From: Neobacillus piezotolerans
GTDB taxonomy: Bacteria; Bacillota; Bacilli; Bacillales; Cytobacillaceae
Reading direction: 5' to 3'
Length of the DNA: 64,000 nt
NCBI RefSeq assembly: GCF_003362805.1
Contig: NZ_QNQT01000003.1
Span: forward strand, 1-64,000
This document shows, in pieces, positions 26,419 to 34,333 of the stretch. Every line of letters begins with the position of its first letter. Positions within the stretch are counted from its first letter, which is position 1. Below the pieces are notes generated by a model. It had not been told where the DNA came from. It did no database searches and worked only from the letters and a program-made list of their open reading frames with translations. The translations under genes were made by a program, and so were the position numbers.

Positions 26419-27281
26419 TCTTTTTTCAGGAAGTCTTCGCTGTAGACCCACTCAATCCTGTCGCCATTTGACACTTTCACCGTGCCGGCGCCTTTTTCAA
26501 GCTTCTTGCCATTCTTTTTGCAAATCCAGCCGCTCCTTGAACCGTAATCGAATTCGTAGTAATTATCGATCCCCGCAACATAGGCAGTTTGGCCGCTTCC
26601 AGTGTAATCGACGTCAATCCCTTTTTTCCCGGCTGCTTTTAAGAGCAGATCAAGCACAGTGTCGCCATCCTTGAACTCAACTGTGGTTGCCGCGAGAATT
26701 ACACCCGCGTCGGCAGGTCCTTTAATTGAAATGGATGCCAAAGCGGAGGGCGCGGGCTTTTGGGCAGGCTTTGCCTGAGGCTGGCTGTTTCCGCTTGCCC
26801 CTCCCGCCGCGGCGGAAGAGCTGCTTGCGGGCGTTTTGCCGGTGCTGCCTGAAGATGCTGTATTGCCTGATCCGGCCTTGCCGCTGGTGTCGGTGCTTTT
26901 AGGCGGATGGCTTCCTTTCGCGGGTGCATCCCCGCCGCCCGTTTTGGCCGGTGCAGGACTGATTGGCGTTTTGACAGTGGTGCCAGCCACAGAGGAAGCC
27001 GTGGATCCGCCTCCATTTGCAGCTTCGGCATTGCCTTCCTGCCCGGGAGTTCCGCCGGAAACTGCCTTATCTGATTGTTCAGCATTGTCTCTCTGTTCAG
27101 CGGAGGTGCCGTCATCTGAAGGTCCATCCTTTTCCCCGCCGGCCTTTCCATCATGTGTTAATGCGGTTTCGGGTTGAGCTTTAATTGCCGAAGATTCAGG
27201 GGCTGATCCGCATCCTCCCAATGCGAGTGCGGCGAGCAATGAAATAACAAGCAGCAGCCTAAGTTTGATTTTACGTCCCAT
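26415..27281 (-). CDS. DUF4430 (transcobalamin-like) lipoprotein, probable cobalamin-binding
   Basis: A 288-residue lipoprotein. The signal peptide ends in the lipobox LALGGC (Cys24), so the mature protein is lipid-anchored outside the membrane. Residues 25-180 are a low-complexity S/G/A/P/K/T-rich tether. Residues 185-286 form one DUF4430 / transcobalamin-C-like domain (a stretch beginning DGDTVLDLLLKAAGKKGIDV, then YYEFDYGSRSGWICKKNGK and VSNGDRIEWVY). The long tether would let it reach through the wall and hand substrate to the ECF complex encoded next. AGGAGG precedes the ATG at 27281. Cobalamin binding is inferred from domain and operon. Confidence 0.82.
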   Translation of the reverse strand: MGRKIKLRLLLVISLLAALALGGCGSAPESSAIKAQPETALTHDGKAGGEKDGPSDDGTSAEQRDNAEQSDKAVSGGTPGQEGNAEAANGGGSTASSVAGTTVKTPISPAPAKTGGGDAPAKGSHPPKSTDTSGKAGSGNTASSGSTGKTPASSSSAAAGGASGNSQPQAKPAQKPAPSALASISIKGPADAGVILAATTVEFKDGDTVLDLLLKAAGKKGIDVDYTGSGQTAYVAGIDNYYEFDYGSRSGWICKKNGKKLEKGAGTVKVSNGDRIEWVYSEDFLKKE

Positions 27282-27328
27282 TGCCTTTCCTCCTGTCTTC
27301 TATAAATCACTGTCGTTCAATCGGTTTC

Positions 27329-27359
27329 CGGCAGCGGGAATGAACACCGCCCGCTGCCG
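27329..27359 (-). other. Intercistronic stem-loop in the cobalamin operon
   Basis: CGGCAGCGGG and CCCGCTGCCG form a perfect 10-bp stem with an 11-base loop, just after the stop of the surface-protein gene. No T tract follows, so it is more likely an mRNA-stabilising or processing element than a terminator. Confidence 0.55.
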
Positions 27360-27369
27360 TTGCCGCGCC

Positions 27370-29124
27370 TTAGGCTCGTTTCCTTCTGGCAACAGACCAC
27401 ATAATTCCTCCAGATGCGAGAAGGGCGATGCCCAATGCAAGGAGGCTGTATACGTTCGTGGCCGTATCTGGAAGACGGTGCCCCTCTTCTTTTACAGTTC
27501 CGCCCTGGCCTTTTTCAGAATCCTTATTTTCGATAGCTGGATTTGCGCCTGCCGATGGGTCAAGAGCAAATTTGTAAAGGGAACCCTTTTCATCCTTATA
27601 AAGCTGGTAGGCAACAAGAGCCTGGACTCCTTGGGCTGTCGACAGCGCGTCTGGTTCGTCGCCCACTTTCCAGGCAAATCCCCCGTCCCCATGCCTGAAC
27701 GAAGCCAAATAGCCGAGCAATGTCTTGCCGTCCGCCGTGATGATGCCGCTATTGGCATCCAGGCCTAACGCTGACAGGGCTATTACAGCCTGGGCTGTCG
27801 CAGGGCTGCTGTCGACCTTGCCTGAAGCAAACAGATTTTTCAAATACTCCAGTGCTTTATCAATCGCCGGTTTTACAGCTGGTTCATCCTTATACGGACT
27901 CAAAGCCGTAAGGACCATTGAAGTAGTGTCGGGGTCGCTGCCGGCCTGGCTGTCAAGGGCCCATCCGCCATCACCGCCCTGGTTCGCAACAAGATGCGCC
28001 TTCAGCTTTTCAGGTGTCCATTTAGCATCCGCGGGAATGAAAAAGTCCGCGCTGTCAAGGGCAATCAGGCCATATGCCGCCCCATTAAGGCCCTGCCTTG
28101 AAAAATCTCCGGTGTAGATGCCTTTAACCAGGTTGTATCCCCCAAAGTTTTCGGGATTTCCCCCCGCTGCCAGAATCCCAAGCGTATACCGCTCGTAATC
28201 AGTAATATTTCGGAACTGACCTTTCCTGTCCGCCACCTTTTTTGCGACTTCCTTCAGATAAGCATCTGGGATTGGCTTTCCAGCCTGTTTCAGGGCAATG
28301 GCTTCCCATTCACCGAGCTGTTTATTTTTTGAAACATACGCAATCGTCCCATTTAAATCGCTGGCAACCCTGTCTGCAGGATAAACCGCCGCATCTTTGC
28401 CCGGCTCTGACTGCCCCGGCGCTTCCGCTGGAGGAGCAAAGGTTTCATACTTAAATTCAACCGTCTCGCCGTCTTTCAGCGGATGGCTTTCCGCCCCGAC
28501 CATTTGTGACTCGCCATCAACATAAAAGCCCCAGTAACTAGTGCCGCTTGCCTCAAGGCCATTGATGGAAGAAATCATCTTTCCAAAGTCGTATTGGACA
28601 AAGGACACATTTTCTGGCCCCGCAACTGTCTGAAGGAGCTGGAATGCATTCGGTTGATCTATGAAAGCAACATCCTTGAATTCTTTCGGCTTATTGTCCT
28701 TACCCGCAATGACCAGATTTACTTTTCCCGCTGGAGGCTCGGACTCATAGCGGAATGTCAGAGCGTCGCCATTTTGCGGCTTATACGAATCCGCGCCTGT
28801 CATGGCGGAAATCCCGTTTATGTAAAAACCCCAGTATACTGTATCTGTCCCGGCCAATCCGCTAATTTCTGTAATCATTTTCCCGAAGCTGAATTGTTCG
28901 TACTTAACCGCATCCTTATCGAGAGTCTTGACGAGGGCGTCGAACGCTGTTTCCGCTTCCCCGATTTCAGTCTGCTTTTCGGTGAGTACCGCCCCTTTTT
29001 CGCCAAGGACCTTCACCGTTACGGTGCTGGCCGCCGCGGCCGCCTTTTGCCCAAATCCGCCGGCAAACAGGGCGAATACGAGCATCCATGCAAGCATAAT
29101 TTTCACATACTGATTTCTGGCCAT
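27370..29124 (-). CDS. Intrinsic-factor-like surface protein: two DUF4430 domains, alpha/alpha barrel, LPXTG-type anchor
   Basis: A 584-residue exported protein. It has a signal peptide (1-32) and a first DUF4430 domain (about 34-127) with VYWGFYINGISAM. A second DUF4430 domain (about 134-228) has SYWGFYVDGESQM. Next come a linker and an alpha/alpha-barrel region of the prenyltransferase/terpenoid-cyclase type (about 253-520) with QGGDGGWALD and HGDGGFAWKVG repeats. The C-terminus is a sortase signal: LPDTA (551-555), hydrophobic helix, RRKRA. Animal intrinsic factor and transcobalamin combine the same two folds, a helical barrel and a C-terminal beta domain, to enclose B12. First gene after the cobalamin riboswitch; it probably captures cobalamins or corrinoids at the wall. 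GGGAGAGAAG precedes the ATG. Confidence 0.82.
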   Translation of the reverse strand: MARNQYVKIMLAWMLVFALFAGGFGQKAAAAASTVTVKVLGEKGAVLTEKQTEIGEAETAFDALVKTLDKDAVKYEQFSFGKMITEISGLAGTDTVYWGFYINGISAMTGADSYKPQNGDALTFRYESEPPAGKVNLVIAGKDNKPKEFKDVAFIDQPNAFQLLQTVAGPENVSFVQYDFGKMISSINGLEASGTSYWGFYVDGESQMVGAESHPLKDGETVEFKYETFAPPAEAPGQSEPGKDAAVYPADRVASDLNGTIAYVSKNKQLGEWEAIALKQAGKPIPDAYLKEVAKKVADRKGQFRNITDYERYTLGILAAGGNPENFGGYNLVKGIYTGDFSRQGLNGAAYGLIALDSADFFIPADAKWTPEKLKAHLVANQGGDGGWALDSQAGSDPDTTSMVLTALSPYKDEPAVKPAIDKALEYLKNLFASGKVDSSPATAQAVIALSALGLDANSGIITADGKTLLGYLASFRHGDGGFAWKVGDEPDALSTAQGVQALVAYQLYKDEKGSLYKFALDPSAGANPAIENKDSEKGQGGTVKEEGHRLPDTATNVYSLLALGIALLASGGIMWSVARRKRA

Positions 29125-29151
29125 TCTCTTCTCTCCCTATCTTTTTTTTAC

Positions 29152-29187
29152 ACATAAAAAAATCCCCCTGTGAAGGAGGAGGTTCGT
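29152..29187 (-). terminator. Riboswitch-controlled terminator
   Basis: On the minus strand CCTCC, short loop, GGGGG (one G-U pair), then ATTTTTTT, between the aptamer and the first gene. It is the likely expression platform. Confidence 0.6.
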
Positions 29188-29239
29188 CGTTAAGCATGGC
29201 CAAAAGCACTATGGCCTGTCTTAACACCCTCCTATCCGC

Positions 29240-29420
29240 GTAGGCTTCCGGTGCGTGCAAACAGGCAGGTCTCCTGGCTCATGGTCATCGCTTCCTATGC
29301 CTTCCCGCCCATTGGGCAGTGGCAAAGTATAGGTTGCTCGCATTTACAGTGGCGGGACCGCGTTGGTTTTTCACCAAACTTCCCTTTTAAGCTGATAGGG
29401 AACTATCAGCACCTGTTTAG
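29240..29420 (-). promoter_or_regulatory. Cobalamin (B12) riboswitch
   Basis: The minus strand carries the B12 box AGCCAGGAGACCTGCCTG (complement of 29262-29279). It also has the conserved core GGGAA...GGTGAAA...CCACTG (complement around 29320-29395). The closing P1 stem pairs AAACAGG (complement of 29412-29418) with CCTGTTT (complement of 29259-29265). Together with the terminator before the first gene, this predicts that the whole transporter operon is switched off when adenosylcobalamin is plentiful. Confidence 0.93.
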
Positions 29421-29443
29421 AAAGATATTTTTATGTCGATTCC

Positions 29444-29473
29444 ATTATACAAATAGTCTTCGGGTTTTGTATA
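29444..29473 (-). promoter_or_regulatory. Promoter of the cobalamin operon
   Basis: On the minus strand TATACA, 18 bases, TATAAT (complement of 29444-29449), about 25 bases before the aptamer. Confidence 0.45.
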
Positions 29474-29536
29474 GACATTTCCTCAACCGGTGAATGGAAT
29501 CCAAGCCAATATTGAAGGAAGCCTAGTGATTTTGGG

Positions 29537-29619
29537 ATGTATTCTAGCAATTATTTAATGTATTCTAGCAATTATTTAATGTATTCTAGCCATTATTTAA
29601 TGTATTCAAGTAATTTTTT
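29537..29619. repeat. Intergenic tandem array A (21-bp unit, 4 copies)
   Basis: The unit ATGTATTCTAGCAATTATTT begins at 29537, 29558, 29579 and 29600, with exact 21-bp spacing. The last copy is degenerate. It lies between the cobalamin operon promoter and the AbrB-like gene. No frame or known motif explains it. Confidence 0.85.
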
Positions 29620-29705
29620 CGCTCATACTATTTTATCTCAATTTTAGAAAACACCGGTAAGCTGTCTGCCTGATCCAACCTTGATTAAACAGCCTTTTCC
29701 CAACA

Positions 29706-30785
29706 TTAGCGATGTTTATTTATTTGCCGCCTGCCGATGAGGCCGAACAATCCCCTCAGTAAATAAGGCATGGCGAAAAAGATGAAGAAAACCCTGAATA
29801 GCTGGTAGCCGGCGACAATCGATAAATCCGCGCCGGTCTCGTGGGCAATGATGCTCATTTGGTCCATTCCGCCTGGCGCCATACTAAGATAGCTTGTCGT
29901 AAACGTCAGGCCATACATATTTTTCAAAAGAAAGGCCAAGCCCGCTGATCCCGCGAGGAGCACAATCCCGGACCCAACTGCGAATGGAAGGTGCCTGCCG
30001 TTCCTGGCAATGCTCCCCGGCTTGAACATGAGGCCAATGTATGCCCCAATCATCAGCTGTGACACGTTCATGAGTGTTCCCGGAAGGTTCGGGCCTTCCA
30101 CCCCGGATACAGTCAATGCAGCGGTGATGATGATTGGCCCGGTCAGATAAGCGGTCGGCAGCCCTAGTTTTCTCCCAAAAACAGCAAAAGCGACTGCCAG
30201 CGGGGCAAAAATCAGGATTCCCGGGAACAATTCCACATTGGAGGCTGTCTGGATTGCATGATCAGCCGCGCTTCCTGAAAAGGGATGGAGCACTGTAAAA
30301 GGAACAATAAAAATAATCATGAGCACGCGGAACACCTGAAAAATAATCACTGCCGAGCTGTCCGTTCCTTTCATCTCTTCCGAAAGGGCAATCATCTGGG
30401 AAAGCCCGCCAGGTATGCTGCCAAGCAAAGCGGTTTGGTAATCAAGGCCGGAAAGCCGGGACACCACAATTGCAAGTACGGCGCAATACCCAATTAAAAG
30501 GAAAGTCATCAGAATGATGGACGGGAAATGCGCAATAATTTGCAATAAAGCAGGTTTAGTAAAAGAAAGGCCGATTGAATAACCAACGATGATAAGCGCC
30601 ACGTCCCGAACTTTCACCGGCCACCACAGGGCCGCCTTCCCGGATAAGGAAGCGCCCAGGGTAGCCGCCATTGGCCCGAGCAGCCATGGCACAGGCAGGC
30701 CAAGAAAATTGAAAATGGCCCCGCCGAGAACCGCCAGGAATAATGTAAATAAAAAAGCTTTCAAATCGGGCATCTTCACCAACAT
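29706..30785 (-). CDS. AbrB-family membrane protein (COG3180)
   Basis: A 359-residue integral membrane protein with an internal duplication. The PWLLGPMAATLGASLSGK half-signature near the N-terminus is echoed by GLPTAYLTGPIIITAAL after the middle, and GSIPGGLSQMIALSEE is echoed by SMAPGGMDQMSIIAHETG. These paired motifs define the AbrB duplication family, sometimes called putative ammonia monooxygenase. It is not the AbrB transition-state regulator. Transport substrate is unknown. The ATG at 30785 follows GGGGAG. It starts 41 bp after the MFS gene on the same strand, so the two may form one operon. Confidence 0.85.
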   Translation of the reverse strand: MLVKMPDLKAFLFTLFLAVLGGAIFNFLGLPVPWLLGPMAATLGASLSGKAALWWPVKVRDVALIIVGYSIGLSFTKPALLQIIAHFPSIILMTFLLIGYCAVLAIVVSRLSGLDYQTALLGSIPGGLSQMIALSEEMKGTDSSAVIIFQVFRVLMIIFIVPFTVLHPFSGSAADHAIQTASNVELFPGILIFAPLAVAFAVFGRKLGLPTAYLTGPIIITAALTVSGVEGPNLPGTLMNVSQLMIGAYIGLMFKPGSIARNGRHLPFAVGSGIVLLAGSAGLAFLLKNMYGLTFTTSYLSMAPGGMDQMSIIAHETGADLSIVAGYQLFRVFFIFFAMPYLLRGLFGLIGRRQINKHR

Positions 30786-30825
30786 TTACTCTCCCCTTAC
30801 CGGGCACCCTTACGCCCAAAGAGGC

Positions 30826-32031
30826 TTAGGCTGCAACCCCTTGTTTGCCTTCCTTTTTTAAAAGAAATAGATAATATAAAATTGATATAAAAATTGAAAT
30901 CGCGGATGCGAAGTAGATGCTTCCGTAGCCAAAAACGTGGCCAATCTGCCCAAACAGAAGGGCACCCGCGCCAACACCAAGGTCAAAAAAGGAAAAGAAG
31001 GTTGCTGTGGCCATGCCCCTGCGGTTGCGCGGCGATTTATCGATGGCCCAAGCCTGGAGCCCCGGCTGGATAGTCCCAAAGCCAAATCCATAAAGTGCTG
31101 CGGCCAAAAATAAACTTCCTTGGTTCGGAAGCCAGGATAGAAGCAGCATCGCGAATAAGATCAGCAGCGCCCCGGGTATGAAGATCGCCCTGTGGCCCTT
31201 TTTGTCATATAGCTGCCCCGCGAACGCCCTTGTCAGCATCAGGGCCAATGCGTAAATCAGGAAATACCATTGAATGCCCGGAATCCCCTTTTGAGCCGTA
31301 TAGAGCGGAAGGAAAGAAGCAATCCCCCCGAAGGTTACCGTCATGAAAAAAAGCAGGATTGACGGCTGCAAAGCGCTCTTTTCATAAAAGTCCCATTTAA
31401 GGGCCGTTGCTTTCTGGACATTTTCCACCTTTTTGTACCGGATAATCGAAGAGAGAATAAGGGCTAAAAGGCCAAGGACAGCGCAAATTAAAAAGAGCTG
31501 CCGGAAATTCAGCAAACCGGCGAGGATTAATCCAAGCGAGGGACCGACGGCTAGGGCTATATTCCCCGATAATCCATAATAGCCCATCCCTTCTCCCCTC
31601 CGTTCTGGAGGAATCAAATCGGTTGCGATTGTTCCAGAGGCTGTAGTCGAAAAACCCCACCCAACCCCCTGGATGAACCGGAGCAGGAACAAAAACGCCA
31701 TTCCTCCCGCAAAGCCGAATGAACCAACTGAAAGGACAAAAATAGCCAATCCCGTCAAATAAACGAACTTTCTCCCCCTCGATTCGAGCGCTCTTCCCGC
31801 GTATGGGCGGATCAGCAGCGCGGACAAGGTAAATGCCCCAACCACAAATCCGATCATCTGGTCATTGCCGCCAAGATGTTCGACAAACAGGGGAATTGTG
31901 GGCAAGGTCATTTGAAATCCAATAAAAATAAACATATTTGCAATGCAGATCAGGATGAAATCCCTCGTCCAAATCTTTCCCCTCTTGCCCTCTTCTGTCA
32001 GGGGAGCTGTTTTTTCCCGCCCTAATTCCAT
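30826..32031 (-). CDS. Major facilitator superfamily transporter
   Basis: A 401-residue, 12-helix MFS protein with the DHA1-type layout. The loop 2-3 motif A appears as RPYAGRALESRGRKFVYLTG and its second-half echo as RAFAGQLYDKKGHRAIFIPG. The RFIQGVGWGFSTTASGTIATDLIP segment is the motif-C-like region of drug/proton antiporters. Probably exports small molecules; the substrate cannot be read from sequence. The N- and C-termini are cytosolic and charged, and all helices appear present. Confidence 0.88.
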   Translation of the reverse strand: MELGREKTAPLTEEGKRGKIWTRDFILICIANMFIFIGFQMTLPTIPLFVEHLGGNDQMIGFVVGAFTLSALLIRPYAGRALESRGRKFVYLTGLAIFVLSVGSFGFAGGMAFLFLLRFIQGVGWGFSTTASGTIATDLIPPERRGEGMGYYGLSGNIALAVGPSLGLILAGLLNFRQLFLICAVLGLLALILSSIIRYKKVENVQKATALKWDFYEKSALQPSILLFFMTVTFGGIASFLPLYTAQKGIPGIQWYFLIYALALMLTRAFAGQLYDKKGHRAIFIPGALLILFAMLLLSWLPNQGSLFLAAALYGFGFGTIQPGLQAWAIDKSPRNRRGMATATFFSFFDLGVGAGALLFGQIGHVFGYGSIYFASAISIFISILYYLFLLKKEGKQGVAA

Positions 32032-32210
32032 GCCAGGCCTCCTCTTTTTTATGTATACTGTTTTTATAGCTTTCTTAACGGCATCCCGTTTTTCCCTATT
32101 TTAACTCATTACCTTGAAAAGGCAGAACAAAAAATTCGGAATCCGGAATAAAATTTTCAGGTGCGGCTGGCAGCGTGATGAAGCAAGCCATTTTTAAAAG
32201 GAGAATGACT

Positions 32211-32441
32211 ATGTATTTAACGATAAAGGAAACGGCTGAATATTTGTCCCTCCCAGAGACTTATATCAGGGAAATGATCGCCCATAAAAGGATACGCGCC
32301 GTATTTGACGGCGACCAATATTTGATTAACAGGGAGCAGTTCAAAAACCATTTCGACCATGTAGAGCTGGCAAAAAAGCTCTTCGAAGAATGGAGGAATG
32401 AACCCATTCCGGAGGACCCTGATGTTAAGGATGAAGATTAA
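32211..32441 (+). CDS. Small excisionase-type helix-turn-helix protein
   Basis: A 76-residue protein whose first 55 residues (YLTIKETAEYLSLPETYIREMI, then RIRAVFDGDQYLINREQF) form the MerR-like HTH_17 / excisionase fold. A short acidic tail follows (EEWRNEPIPEDPDVKDED). No integrase or prophage genes are near, so a phage role is not supported. It may be a stand-alone regulator. The start at 32211 was chosen because AAAAGGAG lies 7 bases upstream; two earlier in-frame ATG codons have no usable site. Confidence 0.78.
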   Translation: MYLTIKETAEYLSLPETYIREMIAHKRIRAVFDGDQYLINREQFKNHFDHVELAKKLFEEWRNEPIPEDPDVKDED

Positions 32442-32487
32442 CAGGAAAAATTAGGTACTTGCCCCAGTACATGAGCACACCTTCCTT

Positions 32488-32495
32488 CATACGCT
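32488..32495 (+). promoter_or_regulatory. Possible SigK -10 element of the coat gene
   Basis: CATACGCT fits CATANNNT, 37 bases before the CotD start, with an AC dinucleotide at a plausible -35 distance. The call is weak and rests partly on the gene's identity. Confidence 0.35.
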
Positions 32496-32531
32496 GTTAA
32501 TGTACCAATACTAAAAGAGAGGGGAATTTCA

Positions 32532-33047
32532 ATGTACTGTCCGCGACCAACACAGGTTTTGCCTGCAATTGTCCATCCAACACAGTGCTGTGTAACGTGT
32601 TCATATGAGAATATCATCCAGCCGCACGTCCATCCATCCCATACAACTAACGTCCATCACACGAATATCGAGAATACGCACCACTTTACGCACACCGAAT
32701 CCTTTGTAAATGAGGCTTCCGTTACTGATCTTGGACCGGTGCCGGGTCCGCCGCCCGCTCCAACTGTAGCTGGCGCCTTTGCCCCCGGACCTGGATTCGC
32801 TCCAGGTATGATGGGTCCTGGGATGATGGGCCCTGAAATGATGGGTCCAGGCATGGGTGCTCCCGGTATGATGGCTCCTGGAATGATGGGGCCTGGAATG
32901 ATGGGGCCGGCACCTGCCGTAGCAGGAGCTTTCCAGCCTGCTTCGCCTAACATGATGGCTGCGCCAAACATGATGGCACCGACCGGGGTTGCCGGTGCTT
33001 ATTCCGGAATGCCAATGGGCGGCTATAAGAAAGGCTGCTGCCAATAA
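32532..33047 (+). CDS. cotD: CotD-like spore coat protein with Gly/Pro/Met repeat extension
   Basis: The first 65 residues follow B. subtilis CotD (an inner coat protein, SigK/GerE controlled): CPRPTQVLPAIVHPTQCC, then HVHPSHTTNVHHTN and more His-rich segments ending HFTHTESFVNE. After residue 75 this protein adds a roughly 90-residue low-complexity region of GPGMMGP / APGMMGP units and ends in the Cys-rich tail YKKGCCQ. At 171 residues it is more than twice as long as CotD of B. subtilis. Cys and His residues at both ends suit cross-linking. Frames on the opposite strand across the repeat are artefacts of composition. Confidence 0.85.
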   Translation: MYCPRPTQVLPAIVHPTQCCVTCSYENIIQPHVHPSHTTNVHHTNIENTHHFTHTESFVNEASVTDLGPVPGPPPAPTVAGAFAPGPGFAPGMMGPGMMGPEMMGPGMGAPGMMAPGMMGPGMMGPAPAVAGAFQPASPNMMAAPNMMAPTGVAGAYSGMPMGGYKKGCCQ

Positions 33048-33062
33048 AAGCCAAGGCTGTTA

Positions 33063-33090
33063 GGGGACAGGAAATCCTGTCCCCTCTTCA
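33063..33090 (+). terminator. Terminator of the CotD-like gene
   Basis: GGGGACAGGA, AA, TCCTGTCCCC, TCTTCATTT. Confidence 0.75.
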
Positions 33091-33198
33091 TTTCCGGGCG
33101 ACTTCACGGTGGCTATCTCCCTTTTCCTTGTTCCGGATCATCCCAGCGGTTTATCTTTTCCGCAAGGGGGAATATGGACAAAAAGAAGGAGAGCAGCC

Positions 33199-33435
33199 AT
33201 GAAATTTTCCATCTATAAAGCATCAGGCGGAAGAAATCTAGATAAGTTTGGCACACTTGAGGCATCCTGCATGGAAATTGCCGGAGACTTGCTGTACAAA
33301 GTGCTCCGCCGAAGTCCTGGCCGGAAAGATGGGGATCTTTTCGTTATCGTTCCCCACTCGGATGAGCCTCTGGCTGATAGCCTTCTTGAAGAGGGGTCGT
33401 CATTCCACATTGTCCAATATCGTGAAATAGATTAA
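33199..33435 (+). CDS. Small uncharacterised protein (78 residues)
   Basis: I do not recognise this protein. It begins MKFSIYKASGGRNLDKF and alternates beta-like and helical segments with a Ser/Glu-rich end, so it looks like a small folded cytosolic domain. The ATG at 33199 follows GAAGGAGAG, which decides the start over a longer frame opening at 33109. A terminator follows 2 bases after the stop. There is no operon partner. Confidence 0.65.
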   Translation: MKFSIYKASGGRNLDKFGTLEASCMEIAGDLLYKVLRRSPGRKDGDLFVIVPHSDEPLADSLLEEGSSFHIVQYREID

Positions 33436-33436
33436 A

Positions 33437-33467
33437 AATCCCACCCAGGCTGCTGGATGGGATTTTA
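33437..33467 (+). terminator. Terminator between the 78-residue gene and fdhD
   Basis: ATCCCACCCAG, loop, CTGGATGGGAT, TTTAT. It may act for both converging genes. Confidence 0.75.
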
Positions 33468-33504
33468 TCATATTAGCTGTTTTCTGATTTGGGATTCCTC
33501 ATCT

Positions 33505-34296
33505 CTAGGCTGTCACACGCTCAGCGTGGGTGTAGACATTCATTGAGCTATTGCGGATAAATCCGATTGTTGTTATGCCAAGCTGCTCCGCAAGCTTTAG
33601 GGCGAGCTCTGTCGGCGCTGATTTGGACAATACGACAGGGCAGCCGATTTTCGCGACTTTTAATAGAATTTCCGAGGATATCCGGCCGCTGAAGACAATG
33701 ATTTTGTCGTTTCTTGGAATCTTATTCATCAGGCAATGTCCATAGATTTTATCGAGCGCATTATGCCTGCCAATATCCATCCTCGTAAGAATCGTTCCTT
33801 CAATGCAGCATAGGGAAGCATTGTGGACCCCGCCGGTATTTTGGAATACTTCGGCTGATTCCTGCATTTCCTCCATCAGCCTGAAGCAATCCCGCGCTGA
33901 AAGAGTCACGCGGGACTTACTGACGTTTTTCACCGTGAGCGCGTCATTGGCAAAAACAAATCCCTGGCGGCTCGCACCGCAGCACGAGGTCAAATACCGT
34001 TTTCCCTGAAGTGTGCGGGTCAAGGGATTGTGCCTTGAGGTTGTAACATGGACGAAGCCTTCCTTTTCCTGTACCCACAAATGTTCAATGTCTTCGGGCT
34101 TTCGGATAATTCCTTCGGATGCAAGGTAGCCGACGGCCAACTCCTCAATATAGGCCGGGCTGCAGACCATGGTGACGAATTCTTCGCCATTCACTTTGAT
34201 TGTCACCGTATATTCAGTCACAATCGTATCTTCGAGCACCATCGGTCCGCCGTCCCCGAAGCGAATGATTTCCCTTTTCACCTCGATTGGCTCCAT
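33505..34296 (-). CDS. fdhD: Formate dehydrogenase accessory sulfurtransferase FdhD
   Basis: A 263-residue FdhD protein. It carries sulfur from a cysteine desulfurase to the bis-PGD molybdenum cofactor of formate dehydrogenase, which activates the enzyme. The catalytic Cys pair lies in LTSCCGASRQG. Other family blocks are DTIVTEYTVTIKVNGEE, TGGVHNASLC and DIGRHNALDKIYG, followed by VFSGRISSEI and SKSAPTELALKLAE. The start at 34296 has AAAGGAGG 7 bases upstream. It is the last gene of the formate dehydrogenase operon, which explains its role. Confidence 0.95.
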   Translation of the reverse strand: MEPIEVKREIIRFGDGGPMVLEDTIVTEYTVTIKVNGEEFVTMVCSPAYIEELAVGYLASEGIIRKPEDIEHLWVQEKEGFVHVTTSRHNPLTRTLQGKRYLTSCCGASRQGFVFANDALTVKNVSKSRVTLSARDCFRLMEEMQESAEVFQNTGGVHNASLCCIEGTILTRMDIGRHNALDKIYGHCLMNKIPRNDKIIVFSGRISSEILLKVAKIGCPVVLSKSAPTELALKLAEQLGITTIGFIRNSSMNVYTHAERVTA

Positions 34297-34333
34297 CCAC
34301 TCGCCTCCTTTCATTTATGTGATTCCCCTGTAA

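Noticed and set aside
29706-30785. AbrB transition-state regulator or ammonia monooxygenase
   Set aside because: The protein is a polytopic duplicated membrane protein; the names are historical labels for this family.
32601-33044. Long open frame opposite the CotD-like gene
   Set aside because: Its His/Ser-rich composition is forced by the Gly-Pro-Met codons on the coding strand; no ribosome site or family pattern.
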